A DNA stretch of 64,000 bases from NCBI GenBank assembly GCA_024235015.1, contig JACKNG010000001.1:310001-374000 (forward strand). The letters run 5' to 3'. Every line of letters starts with the position of its first letter. The first letter of the stretch is position 1. The position numbers and the translations under genes were made by a program. The notes under the pieces are model-generated. The model worked only from the letters and a program-made list of their open reading frames with translations. It ran no database searches and had not been told where the DNA came from. Below, in pieces: positions 35,893 through 46,218 of the stretch. The DNA comes from Gammaproteobacteria bacterium (GTDB taxonomy: Bacteria > Pseudomonadota > Gammaproteobacteria > Ga0077536).

Positions 35893-36489
35893 CTACGGCG
35901 ATCGACGCCAGACCAACAGGTGGTTGTTGGCCGGCAGGCGGCAATCTTCGCACAGTTCCAGGCCGACCCCGCGCGCCAGGGCGTCGATGGTCTCGAAGTC
36001 GCGGATGGCCAGCGCCGGATCGATGCCGGCGAGCCAGGCGTCGAGCGCGCGGTTGCCCGCACTGACCGGCTCGCCGCGGTAGTGGAAAGGGCCGTAGATC
36101 AGCACCAGGCCACCGCCCGGCAGGATCTCGCCGATGCCGGCGAACAGCGTTTCGAGTGCCGGCGCAGGCAGGAAATGCAGCAGGTTGGCGGCGTAGACCG
36201 CTTGGCACGGCCACGCCGGCCACGGCCGCCGGGTGACGTCGAGTGCGCGCGCCGGCAGCAGGTTGGGCAGACCGGCCTCGCGCCGCCAGGCCTCGATCCC
36301 GGGCAACCGTTCGGCGAGGTCCGTGGCCTGCCAGCTGAGGTGCGGCAGGGCAGCGGCGAAGCGAACCGCGTGCTGGCCGCTGCCGGCGCCGAGTTCGAGC
36401 ACCGTGTCGACCTCGTCCAGCCAGCCGCGCAGCGCGGCGAGGATGGCGTCCTGGTTGCGCGCGGCGGCCGGCACGAAAGGTTTGTCCAT
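35893..36489 (-). CDS. DUF938 class I SAM-dependent methyltransferase-like protein
   Basis: A 198-residue protein of the DUF938 family. The conserved start DKPFVPAAARNQDAILAAL and the SAM-binding motif VLELGAGSGQHAVRFA near 30-45 are visible, followed by YAANLLHFLP near 98-107 and YGPFHYRGEPVSAGN near 131-145. Family members are small cytosolic putative methyltransferases of unknown substrate. ATG 36489 is clear. It is divergent from the ABC transporter gene with 64 bp between, a compact shared promoter region. Confidence 0.85.
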   Translation of the reverse strand: MDKPFVPAAARNQDAILAALRGWLDEVDTVLELGAGSGQHAVRFAAALPHLSWQATDLAERLPGIEAWRREAGLPNLLPARALDVTRRPWPAWPCQAVYAANLLHFLPAPALETLFAGIGEILPGGGLVLIYGPFHYRGEPVSAGNRALDAWLAGIDPALAIRDFETIDALARGVGLELCEDCRLPANNHLLVWRRSP

Positions 36490-36553
36490 GGCCGCAGTGT
36501 AAGGGGCGATTCGTGTTAAGGTCGCGCGCCTTGCCGCACGAACCCAGGCCTCG

Positions 36554-38347
<1,794 letters not shown>

Positions 38348-38363
38348 GGCGCGTCCGCGCCGC

Positions 38364-40289
38364 TCAGATCAGCGGCGGCAGGGGGCAGTCGAGGGTGAGG
38401 GCGATCGCCTGCAGCAGCTCGCCCTCGGCGACGGTGATACGGCCGTCGTCGATGACGCAGTCGGCGGCGGCCTGGATGACGTTCTTCTTCAACAGGGGCG
38501 AGAGCCGGGCCAGGCGTTCCAGGCTGCGGCCGAGCGCGCTCATCGTGCAGGCCTCGCGCGCGAGCAGGCCGCCGTCGCCGAAGCCGAACGGCCGCCACGC
38601 GCGCAGGTAGGCGGCCGCGGCCGCGGCCTCGTCGCCATGGCCGTGCCGGGCCAGCACGCTGAGCAGCAGGCGCAGGTCTTCGTCGACCGCGGCAAAGTCG
38701 AAGAAGCGCACCGGCGGCTTGCGCGTGGCCGCGTCGGCGAGGTGGTCGCGGAGCAGGCACAGCAGGGCGAACTCGAAAACCGTGAACTGGCGGTCGGCGA
38801 CGATGATCGACTTGACCAGGGTGACCACCCGGCGGCGCTCGGCGGCCTCGAGCAGCTTGAGCGACGGCATCGCGAGCTGGGCCAGCGGCAGGCGCGCCGC
38901 GGGCGGCAGGTCGCGGACCGCGCCGACCAGTTCCGGCAGGCCGGCGACCAGGTCCGCGCGGTGACTCTGGACGAGGTCGTAGACGGTGTCGTGGGCACCG
39001 CGCGCGGCGGCGTTGACCAGCAGTGCGCACAATACCTGCAGGGCGCCTTCGCGCTGGTGGAGCCGTTCGTGCAGCGTCACCGGCAGCTTCTCCACGAGGG
39101 CCTGGCCGAAGGCGACCTGCCGCGGGCTCAGGGTGCCGACGCTGTCGGCGACCGCAGCGGGTGGCGGCGCGGCCACGCTCCCGGCCTCGAACTCCGACCA
39201 CGTCGGCGCGGCGGCCGCCGTGGCGTTGCCGGCGGCAAAGCCGCTCGTGCCAAGCCCATCTGCAGCGCTCGCACCGGCAGCGGGCATCGCCACGCCGGGT
39301 GCCGTGGGCAGCGGCCGGAAACCCGGATTGACCGCCGCGATCCGCGCGGCGATCGGCGGATGCGTCGCGAGCAGGCCGGCGAAGGCGGCCTGGACGGGGG
39401 TACCGAAACAGAAGTGCCCGAGATCCTCGGCATGGCGGTTGGCAAGCAGCGAACCGTCGACGGCCTGGCCGATCTTCCACAGCGCGCTGGCGATACCCTG
39501 GTTGTCGCGCGTGAACTGCACGGCCGAGGCATCGGCGAGGAACTCGCGCTGGCGCGACACCGCGGCCTGGATCAGCTTGCCGAAGAACAACCCGATGTAG
39601 CCGATCACGAGCACGGCAATACCGAGCAGCGCGAACTGGCCCGAGTTGCGGCTGCGGCCATGGGCGCCGGAGCGCAGCATCAGGCGACCGATCTGGGCCA
39701 TCAGCATGAGCCCGGCGAGGACGCCCATCAGGCTCAGGTTGAGCGACATGTCGTTGTTGAAGATGTGGCTGTACTCGTGCGCCACCACGCCCTGCAGTTC
39801 CTGGCGATCGAAGGTCTCGAGCGCCCCGCGCGTGACCACCATGACCGTTTCGCTCGGCCGGGTGCCGGCGACGAAGGCGTTGATGCCGGGTTCGTCGTCG
39901 AGCACGTAGAGCGCCGGCACCGGGGTGCCCGAGGCGATCGACATCTCCTCGACGACGTTCTGCAGCCGGCGCTCGCCGGGGTCGGCCGTGGCAGGGTCGA
40001 CGCGGCGTGCGCCGACCATGTCCGCCAGCGCCGGCCCGCCACCGCTCAGGCGCAAGGTGGTGTAGATACTGCCCGCGCTGATCACACCGACCACGCCCGC
40101 GGCAATCCAGGCCCAGGTCGAACCGGCCAGCCACGCCTGCAGGGTGACCGGTTGACGCGCGCTGGCGTTGACCGCGACCAGGGCGACCGCGTTGAGCGCG
40201 ACGATGATGCTGACGATGGCGAGCCCGAAACAGGTCACCAGCCACAGCGTGCGCCGACGCGCACGGTCCTGGTGTTCGTAGAAGTTCAT
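38364..40289 (-). CDS. M48-family membrane metallopeptidase
   Basis: A 641-residue HtpX/M48-like zinc protease. Two transmembrane helices lie near 14-40 and 58-78, the active site is HEYSH (His171, Glu172, His175), the third ligand is the Glu in EFLADASAV near 260, and two more helices lie around 187-245. The long C-terminal third (about 420-641) is helical and resembles TerB-like acidic helical domains (VIDDGRITVAEGELLQAIA). Such proteins usually pair with LemA, as here, 52 bp away. ATG 40289 was chosen because the first helix and family similarity begin there. Confidence 0.88.
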   Translation of the reverse strand: MNFYEHQDRARRRTLWLVTCFGLAIVSIIVALNAVALVAVNASARQPVTLQAWLAGSTWAWIAAGVVGVISAGSIYTTLRLSGGGPALADMVGARRVDPATADPGERRLQNVVEEMSIASGTPVPALYVLDDEPGINAFVAGTRPSETVMVVTRGALETFDRQELQGVVAHEYSHIFNNDMSLNLSLMGVLAGLMLMAQIGRLMLRSGAHGRSRNSGQFALLGIAVLVIGYIGLFFGKLIQAAVSRQREFLADASAVQFTRDNQGIASALWKIGQAVDGSLLANRHAEDLGHFCFGTPVQAAFAGLLATHPPIAARIAAVNPGFRPLPTAPGVAMPAAGASAADGLGTSGFAAGNATAAAAPTWSEFEAGSVAAPPPAAVADSVGTLSPRQVAFGQALVEKLPVTLHERLHQREGALQVLCALLVNAAARGAHDTVYDLVQSHRADLVAGLPELVGAVRDLPPAARLPLAQLAMPSLKLLEAAERRRVVTLVKSIIVADRQFTVFEFALLCLLRDHLADAATRKPPVRFFDFAAVDEDLRLLLSVLARHGHGDEAAAAAAYLRAWRPFGFGDGGLLAREACTMSALGRSLERLARLSPLLKKNVIQAAADCVIDDGRITVAEGELLQAIALTLDCPLPPLI

Positions 40290-40341
40290 CGCCTGTGGAC
40301 GATGCGCCCGGTCGGGAACGGCCGCGCGGGCGCGGCCTGGC

Positions 40342-40929
40342 TCAATTGAAGGAAACCTTGGGCGCCTCGCGTACCTCGGGATCGGTGATCTCGAGCAGTT
40401 CGCCGGCATGGAAGTTGAACATCCCGGCGACGATGTTGCTCGGGAACTGTTCGCGGCGGTTGTTGTAGGTCGTCACGGCGTCGTTGAAATGCTGACGGGC
40501 GAAGGCGATCTTGTTCTCCGTCGTGGTCAGTTCTTCCATCAGTTGCTGCATGGTCTGGTTGGCCTTGAGATCCGGGTAAGCCTCGGCCAGCGCAAGGAAA
40601 CGCCCCATGGCGCCGCCCAGCATGCCCTCGGCGGCGGCCAGGCCGGCGATGGCGCGCGGATCGTCGGGATGGGCCGACGCCGCCCGGGAGGCGGCCTGGG
40701 CCTGGTTGCGCGCCTGGATCACGGCTTCCAGGGTTTCGCGTTCGTGCGCCAGGTAGCCCTTGGCCGTTTCCACCAGGTTGGGAATCAGGTCGTAGCGGCG
40801 CTGCAACTGGACGTCGATCTGGGCGAAGGCGTTCTTGAAGCGATTGCGATCCGCGACCAGGCTGTTGTAGAGCCCGATACCGACCATCGCCAGGACGACG
40901 ACGAGCCCCAGTACGATGAGCGTTCCCAT
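40342..40929 (-). CDS. lemA: LemA-family membrane protein
   Basis: A 195-residue LemA protein: one N-terminal membrane helix (LIVLGLVVVLAMVGIGLYNSLV, about 4-25), then the conserved RNRFKNAFAQIDVQLQRRYDLIPNL block near 28-52, long amphipathic helices, and NNRREQFPSNIVAGMFNF near 156-173. LemA proteins have a small N-terminus outside and a helical domain of unclear function, often paired with M48 or TPM proteins. It is upstream of the M48 gene and probably in the same operon. ATG 40929 has a GGAGAC site. Confidence 0.92.
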   Translation of the reverse strand: MGTLIVLGLVVVLAMVGIGLYNSLVADRNRFKNAFAQIDVQLQRRYDLIPNLVETAKGYLAHERETLEAVIQARNQAQAASRAASAHPDDPRAIAGLAAAEGMLGGAMGRFLALAEAYPDLKANQTMQQLMEELTTTENKIAFARQHFNDAVTTYNNRREQFPSNIVAGMFNFHAGELLEITDPEVREAPKVSFN

Positions 40930-40985
40930 GGCAGTCTCCTGTCGGCTGATTGGGTGGGAAGGTTACAGGGCCTTCGAGGTGGCGG

Positions 40986-42824
40986 CTACGGTCCGGCCAG
41001 GGCGCCGGCGACGTCGTCTTCGACCGCCGCGACTTCCTGCTGCCGCTGCCACATCGAGGCATAGCGGCCGCCCGCCGCCAGAAGTTCAGCGTGGCGACCG
41101 CGCTCGGCGATACGCCCGGCCTCGAGCACGATGATCTCGTCGGCATCGATCACCGTCGACAGGCGATGGGCGATGACCAGCGTGGTGTGCCCCCGCGAGA
41201 TCTCGCGCAACGCGGCCTGGATGCCGCGCTCGGTATGGGTGTCCAGTGCCGAGGTCGCCTCGTCGAAGAGCAGGATGCGCGGCGCCTTGAGGATGGTGCG
41301 GGCGATCGCCACGCGCTGCTTCTCCCCGCCCGAGAGCTTGAGCCCGCGTTCCCCGACCATGGTCTGGTAACCATCCGGCAGGGCGCTGATGAAATCGTGC
41401 ACGTGGGCCAGGCGCGCCGCCTGCTCGACCTCGGCCGGGCTCGCGTCGGGCCGGCCATAGGCGATGTTGTAGTACACGGTGTCGTTGAACAACACGGTGT
41501 CCTGGGGTACCACGCCGATGGCCTGGCGCAGGCTGGCCTGGCTGACCGTGCGAATGTCCTGGCCGTCGACGCGGATGGCGCCGGCGTCGACGTCGTAGAA
41601 GCGGAACAACAACCGCGCGATGGTCGACTTGCCGGCGCCGCTGGCACCGACGATGGCGAGCTTGTGCCCGGCCGGCACGCTGAAGCTGAGCTCGTGCAGG
41701 ATCGGCCGGCGCGGGTCGTAGCCGAACTCGACGGCGTCGAACTCGACCGCGCCGGGCCCGGCGACCAGCGGCACCGCGTCCGCCGCGTCCTCGACTTCGG
41801 CCGGCACGTCGAGCAGGTGGAACATGGACTCCATGTCGGTCAACGCCTGCTTGATCTCGCGGTAGACGAAGCCGAGGAAGTTGAGCGGCATGTAGAGCTG
41901 GATGAGGTAGGTGTTGACGAGCACGAAGTCACCCACCGTCATGCGGCCGTCGATCACGCCGCGCCCGGCCATGGCCATGATCGCGGTGAGGCCGACGCCG
42001 ATGATGGCGGCCTGGCCGATGTTGAGCATGGCGAGCGACATCTTGCTCGTCACCGCGGCGTGCTCGTAACGCGCCAGGGCGTCGTCGAAACGCCGCGCTT
42101 CCCATTCCTCGTTACCGAAGTACTTGACCGTCTCGTAGTTGAGCAGGCTGTCGATGGCGCGGGTATTGGCCTCCTGGTCGGTCTCGTTCATGCGCCGCCG
42201 GTACTTCAGGCGCCATTCGGTCACGGCCAGGGTGTAGCCGATGTAGAGGGCGATGGTGACGAAGGTCACCAGCGCGTACCAGGCGTCGAACATCACCCAC
42301 AGGATGCCGCACACCAGGGTGATCTCGAGCAGGGTCGGGATGATGTTGAACAGCATGAAGGTGAGCAGGAAGTCGATGCCCTTGGTGCCACGCTCGACCG
42401 CGCGCGAGAGGCCGCCGGTCTGGCGATCGAGGTGGAAGCGCAGCGCCAGCCCGTGCAGATGACGGAAGGTCTGCAGGGCGACGTCGCGGATGGCGCCCTG
42501 GGCGACGCGCGCAAACACCCAGTCGCGCAGTTCGGCGAAGGTGATCTGCAGCACGCGCAGGCCGCCGTAGGCGAGCAGCAGCGCGAGTGGGAGGGCGACC
42601 GGCAGGTGGGCCGGGTCGGACAGGCGATCGACGAGGTCGCGGTAGAGCAGCGGCACCCATACCGTGGCCAGCTTGGCCAGGGCGAGGAAGCCCATGGCGA
42701 CGACCACCCGCACGCGGGTGTCGCGTCGCCCGCGCGGCCAAAGGTAGGGCAACAGCGATTGCATGGCGCCCCACTCGAAGCGGCCGTCACGGCGACGTCC
42801 GGAGAGGCTGCGACTATCTGGCAC
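40986..42824 (-). CDS. Atm1-type ABC exporter
   Basis: A 612-residue half-transporter of the Atm1/HMT1 class, which exports glutathione- or sulfur-linked compounds and helps metal or thiol homeostasis (family knowledge). Membrane helices cover about 40-310; family-typical segments are LPYLWP, ETVKYFGNEEWEARRFD and PLNFLGFVYREIKQALTDME. The ATPase has Walker A GASGAGKST, signature LSGGEK and Walker B ILLFDEAT. A GTG at 42824 with GGGAG upstream was chosen because family members start about 20 residues before LPYLWP; ATG 42764 is the alternative. Confidence 0.88.
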   Translation of the reverse strand: MPDSRSLSGRRRDGRFEWGAMQSLLPYLWPRGRRDTRVRVVVAMGFLALAKLATVWVPLLYRDLVDRLSDPAHLPVALPLALLLAYGGLRVLQITFAELRDWVFARVAQGAIRDVALQTFRHLHGLALRFHLDRQTGGLSRAVERGTKGIDFLLTFMLFNIIPTLLEITLVCGILWVMFDAWYALVTFVTIALYIGYTLAVTEWRLKYRRRMNETDQEANTRAIDSLLNYETVKYFGNEEWEARRFDDALARYEHAAVTSKMSLAMLNIGQAAIIGVGLTAIMAMAGRGVIDGRMTVGDFVLVNTYLIQLYMPLNFLGFVYREIKQALTDMESMFHLLDVPAEVEDAADAVPLVAGPGAVEFDAVEFGYDPRRPILHELSFSVPAGHKLAIVGASGAGKSTIARLLFRFYDVDAGAIRVDGQDIRTVSQASLRQAIGVVPQDTVLFNDTVYYNIAYGRPDASPAEVEQAARLAHVHDFISALPDGYQTMVGERGLKLSGGEKQRVAIARTILKAPRILLFDEATSALDTHTERGIQAALREISRGHTTLVIAHRLSTVIDADEIIVLEAGRIAERGRHAELLAAGGRYASMWQRQQEVAAVEDDVAGALAGP

Positions 42825-43020
42825 CGGGCTCACTCCCGCGGCTGGCGAGCGGCGAGTATAAAGGCCCCGGCGCACCCGACCGTGGGCAAACCCACCGGCG
42901 CGGTGACGCGACGACCGGCGCGGGCACGGGCGCGCAGCCGCGGCGGGCTATCATGGCGGCACGCCAGGCCGGCCGCAGCGGCCCGGCGCCGCGTCCGCCG
43001 ATCACCCCGGGGAGTCTGCC

Positions 43021-43848
43021 ATGACCACGACCGCGCCAGCCGCCGCCATCCACGCGACGTTCAACTACCTCGCCGACGAGGAATCCGCTCCGGCCTACTA
43101 TCTCTACGAGACCGCGCCGGGCTACACCCCGCCGCCGCCGGCGGTGCGCAAGGTCGAATGCGCGGTCGACGACCTGCGCCCGGCGCTGGCCGGGTTCAGT
43201 CTCGACCGCCAGGGTTTCGCCTTCGTGCGCGAGGACCTGCCGGCGCTCGACTTCCTCGACGACGCGGCAGTGCGCGAGCATTACTATCCGCGCTGCATCG
43301 ATCTGGTGCGGGCTGCGACCGGCGCCGCGCACGTACTCGCCTTCGATCACAACGTGCGCGACAAGACGCTCTCACGCCAGGCCGGATCGGACATCCGCGA
43401 GCCGGTGCGCTTCGTCCACAACGACTACACCGAGCGCTCCGGCCCGCAGCGCGTACGCGAGCTGCTCGGCGACGCCGCCGACGCCGCGCTGGCCGGGCGC
43501 TACCTGTTCGTCAACGTGTGGCGACCGTTGCGTGGCCCGGTCGAGGACCAGCCCTTCGCCGTGTGCGACGCCGACAGCCTGCGGCCGGAGGATTTCGTGC
43601 CGACGGCACTGTGCTACCGCGATCGACGCGGCGAGATCTACACCGTGCGCGCCCACGCCCGCCATCGCTGGTATTACCTCGGGCACATGCAGCCCGAGGA
43701 GATCATGCTGCTGAAGTGTTTCGACTCGGCCGGGGACGGCCGCGCGCGCTATACCGCGCACTCGGCCTTTCACCACCCGGCACCGGCCGCCGGCGCCCCG
43801 ACCCGGCGCAGCATCGAGGTGCGCACGCTGGCCTGGTTGGCGTCCTGA
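43021..43848 (+). CDS. CmcJ/NvfI-family oxidoreductase
   Basis: A 275-residue protein of the CmcJ/NvfI family, which includes non-haem iron, 2-oxoglutarate-type oxygenase-like proteins of cephamycin and fungal meroterpenoid pathways. Landmarks are FNYLADEESAPAYY near 14-27, HVLAFDHNVRDKT near 105-117, VRFVHNDYTERSGPQRV near 130-146 with an H-x-D pair, VNVWRPL near 165-171, and RHRWYYLGHMQPEEIMLLKCFDS near 214-236. The role in this bacterium is unknown. ATG 43021 has a GGGGAG site. It is a monocistronic-looking gene, convergent with a GST gene. Confidence 0.85.
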   Translation: MTTTAPAAAIHATFNYLADEESAPAYYLYETAPGYTPPPPAVRKVECAVDDLRPALAGFSLDRQGFAFVREDLPALDFLDDAAVREHYYPRCIDLVRAATGAAHVLAFDHNVRDKTLSRQAGSDIREPVRFVHNDYTERSGPQRVRELLGDAADAALAGRYLFVNVWRPLRGPVEDQPFAVCDADSLRPEDFVPTALCYRDRRGEIYTVRAHARHRWYYLGHMQPEEIMLLKCFDSAGDGRARYTAHSAFHHPAPAAGAPTRRSIEVRTLAWLAS

Positions 43849-43860
43849 CGGCCCGGCGCG

Positions 43861-43884
43861 GGCGAGGCGCGGCCGCGCCTCGCC
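43861..43884. terminator. Perfect 24-bp palindrome between convergent genes
   Basis: GGCGAGGCGCGG at 43861-43872 is followed directly by its exact complement at 43873-43884, giving a 10-bp stem with a GGCC loop as RNA. It lies 12 bp after the CmcJ-like stop and 9 bp before the GST stop, so it could terminate both. There is no T tract. Confidence 0.55.
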
Positions 43885-43893
43885 GCGGCGCTC

Positions 43894-44544
43894 TCAACCC
43901 GCCATCTTGATCTGCGGCGCGGCCGCGTGGAGGCTGCCGCTGGCGCTCGGGCGGGCATGCATGCGGTCGTACCAGGCCTTCAGGTTGGGCAGGTCGTCCT
44001 CGATCGGCTGGCCGACGTCCTTGGCGAAATCCATGCAACAGTAGAGCACGATGTCGGCCAGCGAGATCTTGTCGCCGGCGATGAAATCACGCCCGGCGAT
44101 GAGGCCGTCGAGCCATTCGCGGCCGGCGCGGGCCTTCTTCTTCAGGCCGTCGGCGGCCTCGGGGATGCACACCATGCGGTTGCGGAAGATCTCGATACCC
44201 TCGGCATAGCGGAAGGCGTTGTACATGTTCTCGGTGACGTTCAGTTCGACCCGGCGCACCCACATGCGGGTGTTGGCGCGCTCGACCGGGTTGGTCCCGA
44301 CCAGGGCCGGCAACGGCTGCATCTCTTCGAGGTACTCGCAGATCGTGACGGTCTCGGCGATGACCGTGCCGTCATCGAGTTCGAGCGCCGGCATCTGGCC
44401 GCCCGGGTTCTTCTTCAGGTAGGGCTCGGCGCGGTTCTCGCCGCCCATGAGGTCGTGCTCGACCGCCGGCAGCTCCATGCCCTTCTCCAGCGCGAACATG
44501 CGCACGAGGCGCGGATTGGGGCCAAAGGAATTCAACAATTTCAT
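43894..44544 (-). CDS. Glutathione S-transferase
   Basis: A 216-residue GST. The thioredoxin-like N-terminal domain carries NSFGPNPRLVRMFALEKG near 5-22 and the glutathione-binding GGQMPALELDDGTVIAETVTI near 52-72 (cis-Pro and Glu-Thr/Ser motif). The helical domain has RDFIAGDKISLADIVLYCCMDF near 156-177, with the N-capping motif. The usual catalytic Ser/Cys position is occupied by the Ser/Gly-Pro stretch. Substrate unknown. ATG 44544 is preceded by GGAGCACCTC. Confidence 0.9.
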   Translation of the reverse strand: MKLLNSFGPNPRLVRMFALEKGMELPAVEHDLMGGENRAEPYLKKNPGGQMPALELDDGTVIAETVTICEYLEEMQPLPALVGTNPVERANTRMWVRRVELNVTENMYNAFRYAEGIEIFRNRMVCIPEAADGLKKKARAGREWLDGLIAGRDFIAGDKISLADIVLYCCMDFAKDVGQPIEDDLPNLKAWYDRMHARPSASGSLHAAAPQIKMAG

Positions 44545-44816
44545 GAGGTGCTCCTGCTTGCCGCCCACGCGGCTCGGCGCTGCGCGAGGCTGGGTGGTGA
44601 TTGCGAGGGGGTCTTATAGGGTGCCGATGGCGGTGACGTCAATCGAGCCCGGTTGAACCGCCGCCGAGCGCGCCGCTCTAACAGGCCGTCGGCCGGGCTG
44701 TCGCGGGTGAGCGCGCCGGACACGCGGCTCGCGCGCGTGACGCGCACCACCAGCCGCCGCGCCCCGGTTCGGGCCGGTCGACGCCGATGATGCCTACTCG
44801 CCGAGTCCGTTCCGCC

Positions 44817-45335
44817 ATGCCCAAGTTCCGACCGCGGTCACACGCACTCCACCTGGTCCTGCTCACAGCGCTGCTGGCCGGCATCGCGACGACGACCCTG
44901 GCCGCCACGACCATCCGCGCGCAGACCCTGGACGGCGAACCGGTCCGGCTCGACGACTACTTCGCGCGCGGACGTTGGACACTGGTCGTGGTGTGGACCA
45001 CCTACTGCCCGGTCTGCGCCGGCGAGTTCGACACCCTGGCCAGGCTGCAGGCCGCGCATGCGGCCAGCGAACTGGAGGTCCTGGGTGTCGCCATCGACGG
45101 CGTCGCCGCACGCGGTACGGTGGCCGGCACGCTCGCCGAACGCCACGCCCGGTTCGAATCCCTGGTCGGTGAACCGACCGAAATCGCCGCCGGTTTCGAG
45201 CGTCTGACCGGTACCCCTTTCCTCGGCACCCCCACCTACCTGCTGTTCGATGGCGACGGTGAACTGGCCGCGCGCAAGAATGGCCCGCTCGATCGCGCCG
45301 AACTGGAGCGCTTCCTGACCCGACACCACCCCTGA
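44817..45335 (+). CDS. TlpA/ResA-like exported thioredoxin-fold protein
   Basis: A 172-residue protein with a signal peptide or anchor (about 1-30, LVLLTALLAGIATTTLA) and a thioredoxin fold. The redox motif is CPVC (Cys64, Cys67) after WTTYC, and a cis-Pro occurs in FLGTPTYLLF. It should exchange disulfides in the periplasm. ATG 44817 was chosen; an in-frame ATG at 44787 would add ten residues. It is not in an obvious cytochrome-maturation cluster; the nearest downstream gene encodes a Cys-rich secreted protein. Confidence 0.85.
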   Translation: MPKFRPRSHALHLVLLTALLAGIATTTLAATTIRAQTLDGEPVRLDDYFARGRWTLVVVWTTYCPVCAGEFDTLARLQAAHAASELEVLGVAIDGVAARGTVAGTLAERHARFESLVGEPTEIAAGFERLTGTPFLGTPTYLLFDGDGELAARKNGPLDRAELERFLTRHHP

Positions 45336-45460
45336 AGCACGCGCTGACCGGAGCAGCTTTACTTTCTACTTGTTGCAGTGCACCATGCCCGCCCCTCGCC
45401 GTCGGTGCGGCTCGAGCCGCGCCTACTCGACCAAAGTGATCATCGCGTTAAAGACGGAAT

Positions 45461-45520
45461 GTGATTTTTGAGTTTAAATATTTTTCTTTATTTATTGTTT
45501 TAAATAATGATTATAGCTAA
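45461..45520 (+). promoter_or_regulatory. AT-rich island upstream of secreted-protein gene
   Basis: About 60 bases are almost all A/T in otherwise very GC-rich DNA. TTTAAATA occurs twice, at 45473-45480 and 45499-45506, with starts 26 bp apart. TTGAGT at 45468-45473 and TTTATT at 45491-45496 have 17-bp promoter-like spacing. It lies 37 bp before the gene at 45557. It could be a promoter with UP-element or silencer-binding DNA, or a scar of inserted DNA. No coding sequence or inverted-repeat end is visible. Confidence 0.5.
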
Positions 45521-45556
45521 CATGCTTGCCCTGGACCGTGTCGGCGAGGCGCCGTA

Positions 45557-46216
45557 ATGAGGCTCCGACAGCTTGCCCTGGTGCTGATCACCACATCCGC
45601 CACGACGGTCGTCTCGGCCGACGACGTGCTCGGCGCCCCGAACGACGCCGCTGCCATTGCGCAGACCTGCCCGCGCACCCTGGCCGAGGAACCCCTGGCA
45701 ACCGAATACGGTTCGGCCGGCATCATGAAGAACCTGGCCGAGACCGACGACTCGCTCAAGGCCATCGCCAGCCGCCTGCTGGCCGAGGCCCTCACCGTCG
45801 AGAACAAGAAGCCCGCGCCCGGGTGCACCCCCGACTGCCCGGATGACGGCGTGGCGGAGGTCATCTACCGCGTCGCGCCGATGAGTTTCCTGCCGCGCGG
45901 CGAGCAGAACGCGCTCTGCCTGCAACTCGAGGACGAGACCGCGGCGGCGCCGCTCAGCTTCACCCCGCCCACCTTTGGCGGGGTCGAGGCCCTCAATCGC
46001 TGGATCAGCGAGCTGTCGCAGGGACGCGGCGACGACGGCAAGGCGCTCTACGAGCGCTGTGCGTCGAATTGCAGCCCGCGCTACACCTTCTTCATCGCCT
46101 CCGAGGAAGCGGGCTACAGCGTGCGGGCCGAAGTGTTGTGCGGGCTGGCGCGCGACAAGTCGAACGATCAGTACCTGATCTCGACCGCCCTGCGCCGCTC
46201 CTGCGCCGTCGACTGA
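45557..46216 (+). CDS. Secreted Cys-containing hypothetical protein
   Basis: A 219-residue protein that I do not recognise. Residues 1-21 are a clear signal peptide (MRLRQLALVLITTSATTVVSA). The mature part contains eight Cys, in settings such as TCPRTL, GCTPDCPDD, RCASNC, and a final SCAVD, so several disulfides are likely in the periplasm. It mixes acidic stretches with beta-like segments (YTFFIASEEAGYSVRAEVLCG). Its upstream DNA is strikingly AT-rich. It is followed 2 bp later by the sterol-desaturase-like gene, and a TlpA-like redox protein gene lies upstream. Confidence 0.75.
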   Translation: MRLRQLALVLITTSATTVVSADDVLGAPNDAAAIAQTCPRTLAEEPLATEYGSAGIMKNLAETDDSLKAIASRLLAEALTVENKKPAPGCTPDCPDDGVAEVIYRVAPMSFLPRGEQNALCLQLEDETAAAPLSFTPPTFGGVEALNRWISELSQGRGDDGKALYERCASNCSPRYTFFIASEEAGYSVRAEVLCGLARDKSNDQYLISTALRRSCAVD

Positions 46217-46218
46217 AC

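Noticed and set aside
38348..38361. GGCGCG/CGCGCC inverted repeat between the ABC transporter and M48 genes
   Set aside because: The two-base loop is too short to form as drawn and there is no T tract.
40950..43910. Plus-strand open frame of nearly 990 codons opposite the Atm1-type transporter
   Set aside because: It runs antisense to Walker and signature motifs and then out of frame through the CmcJ-like gene; no domain recognised.
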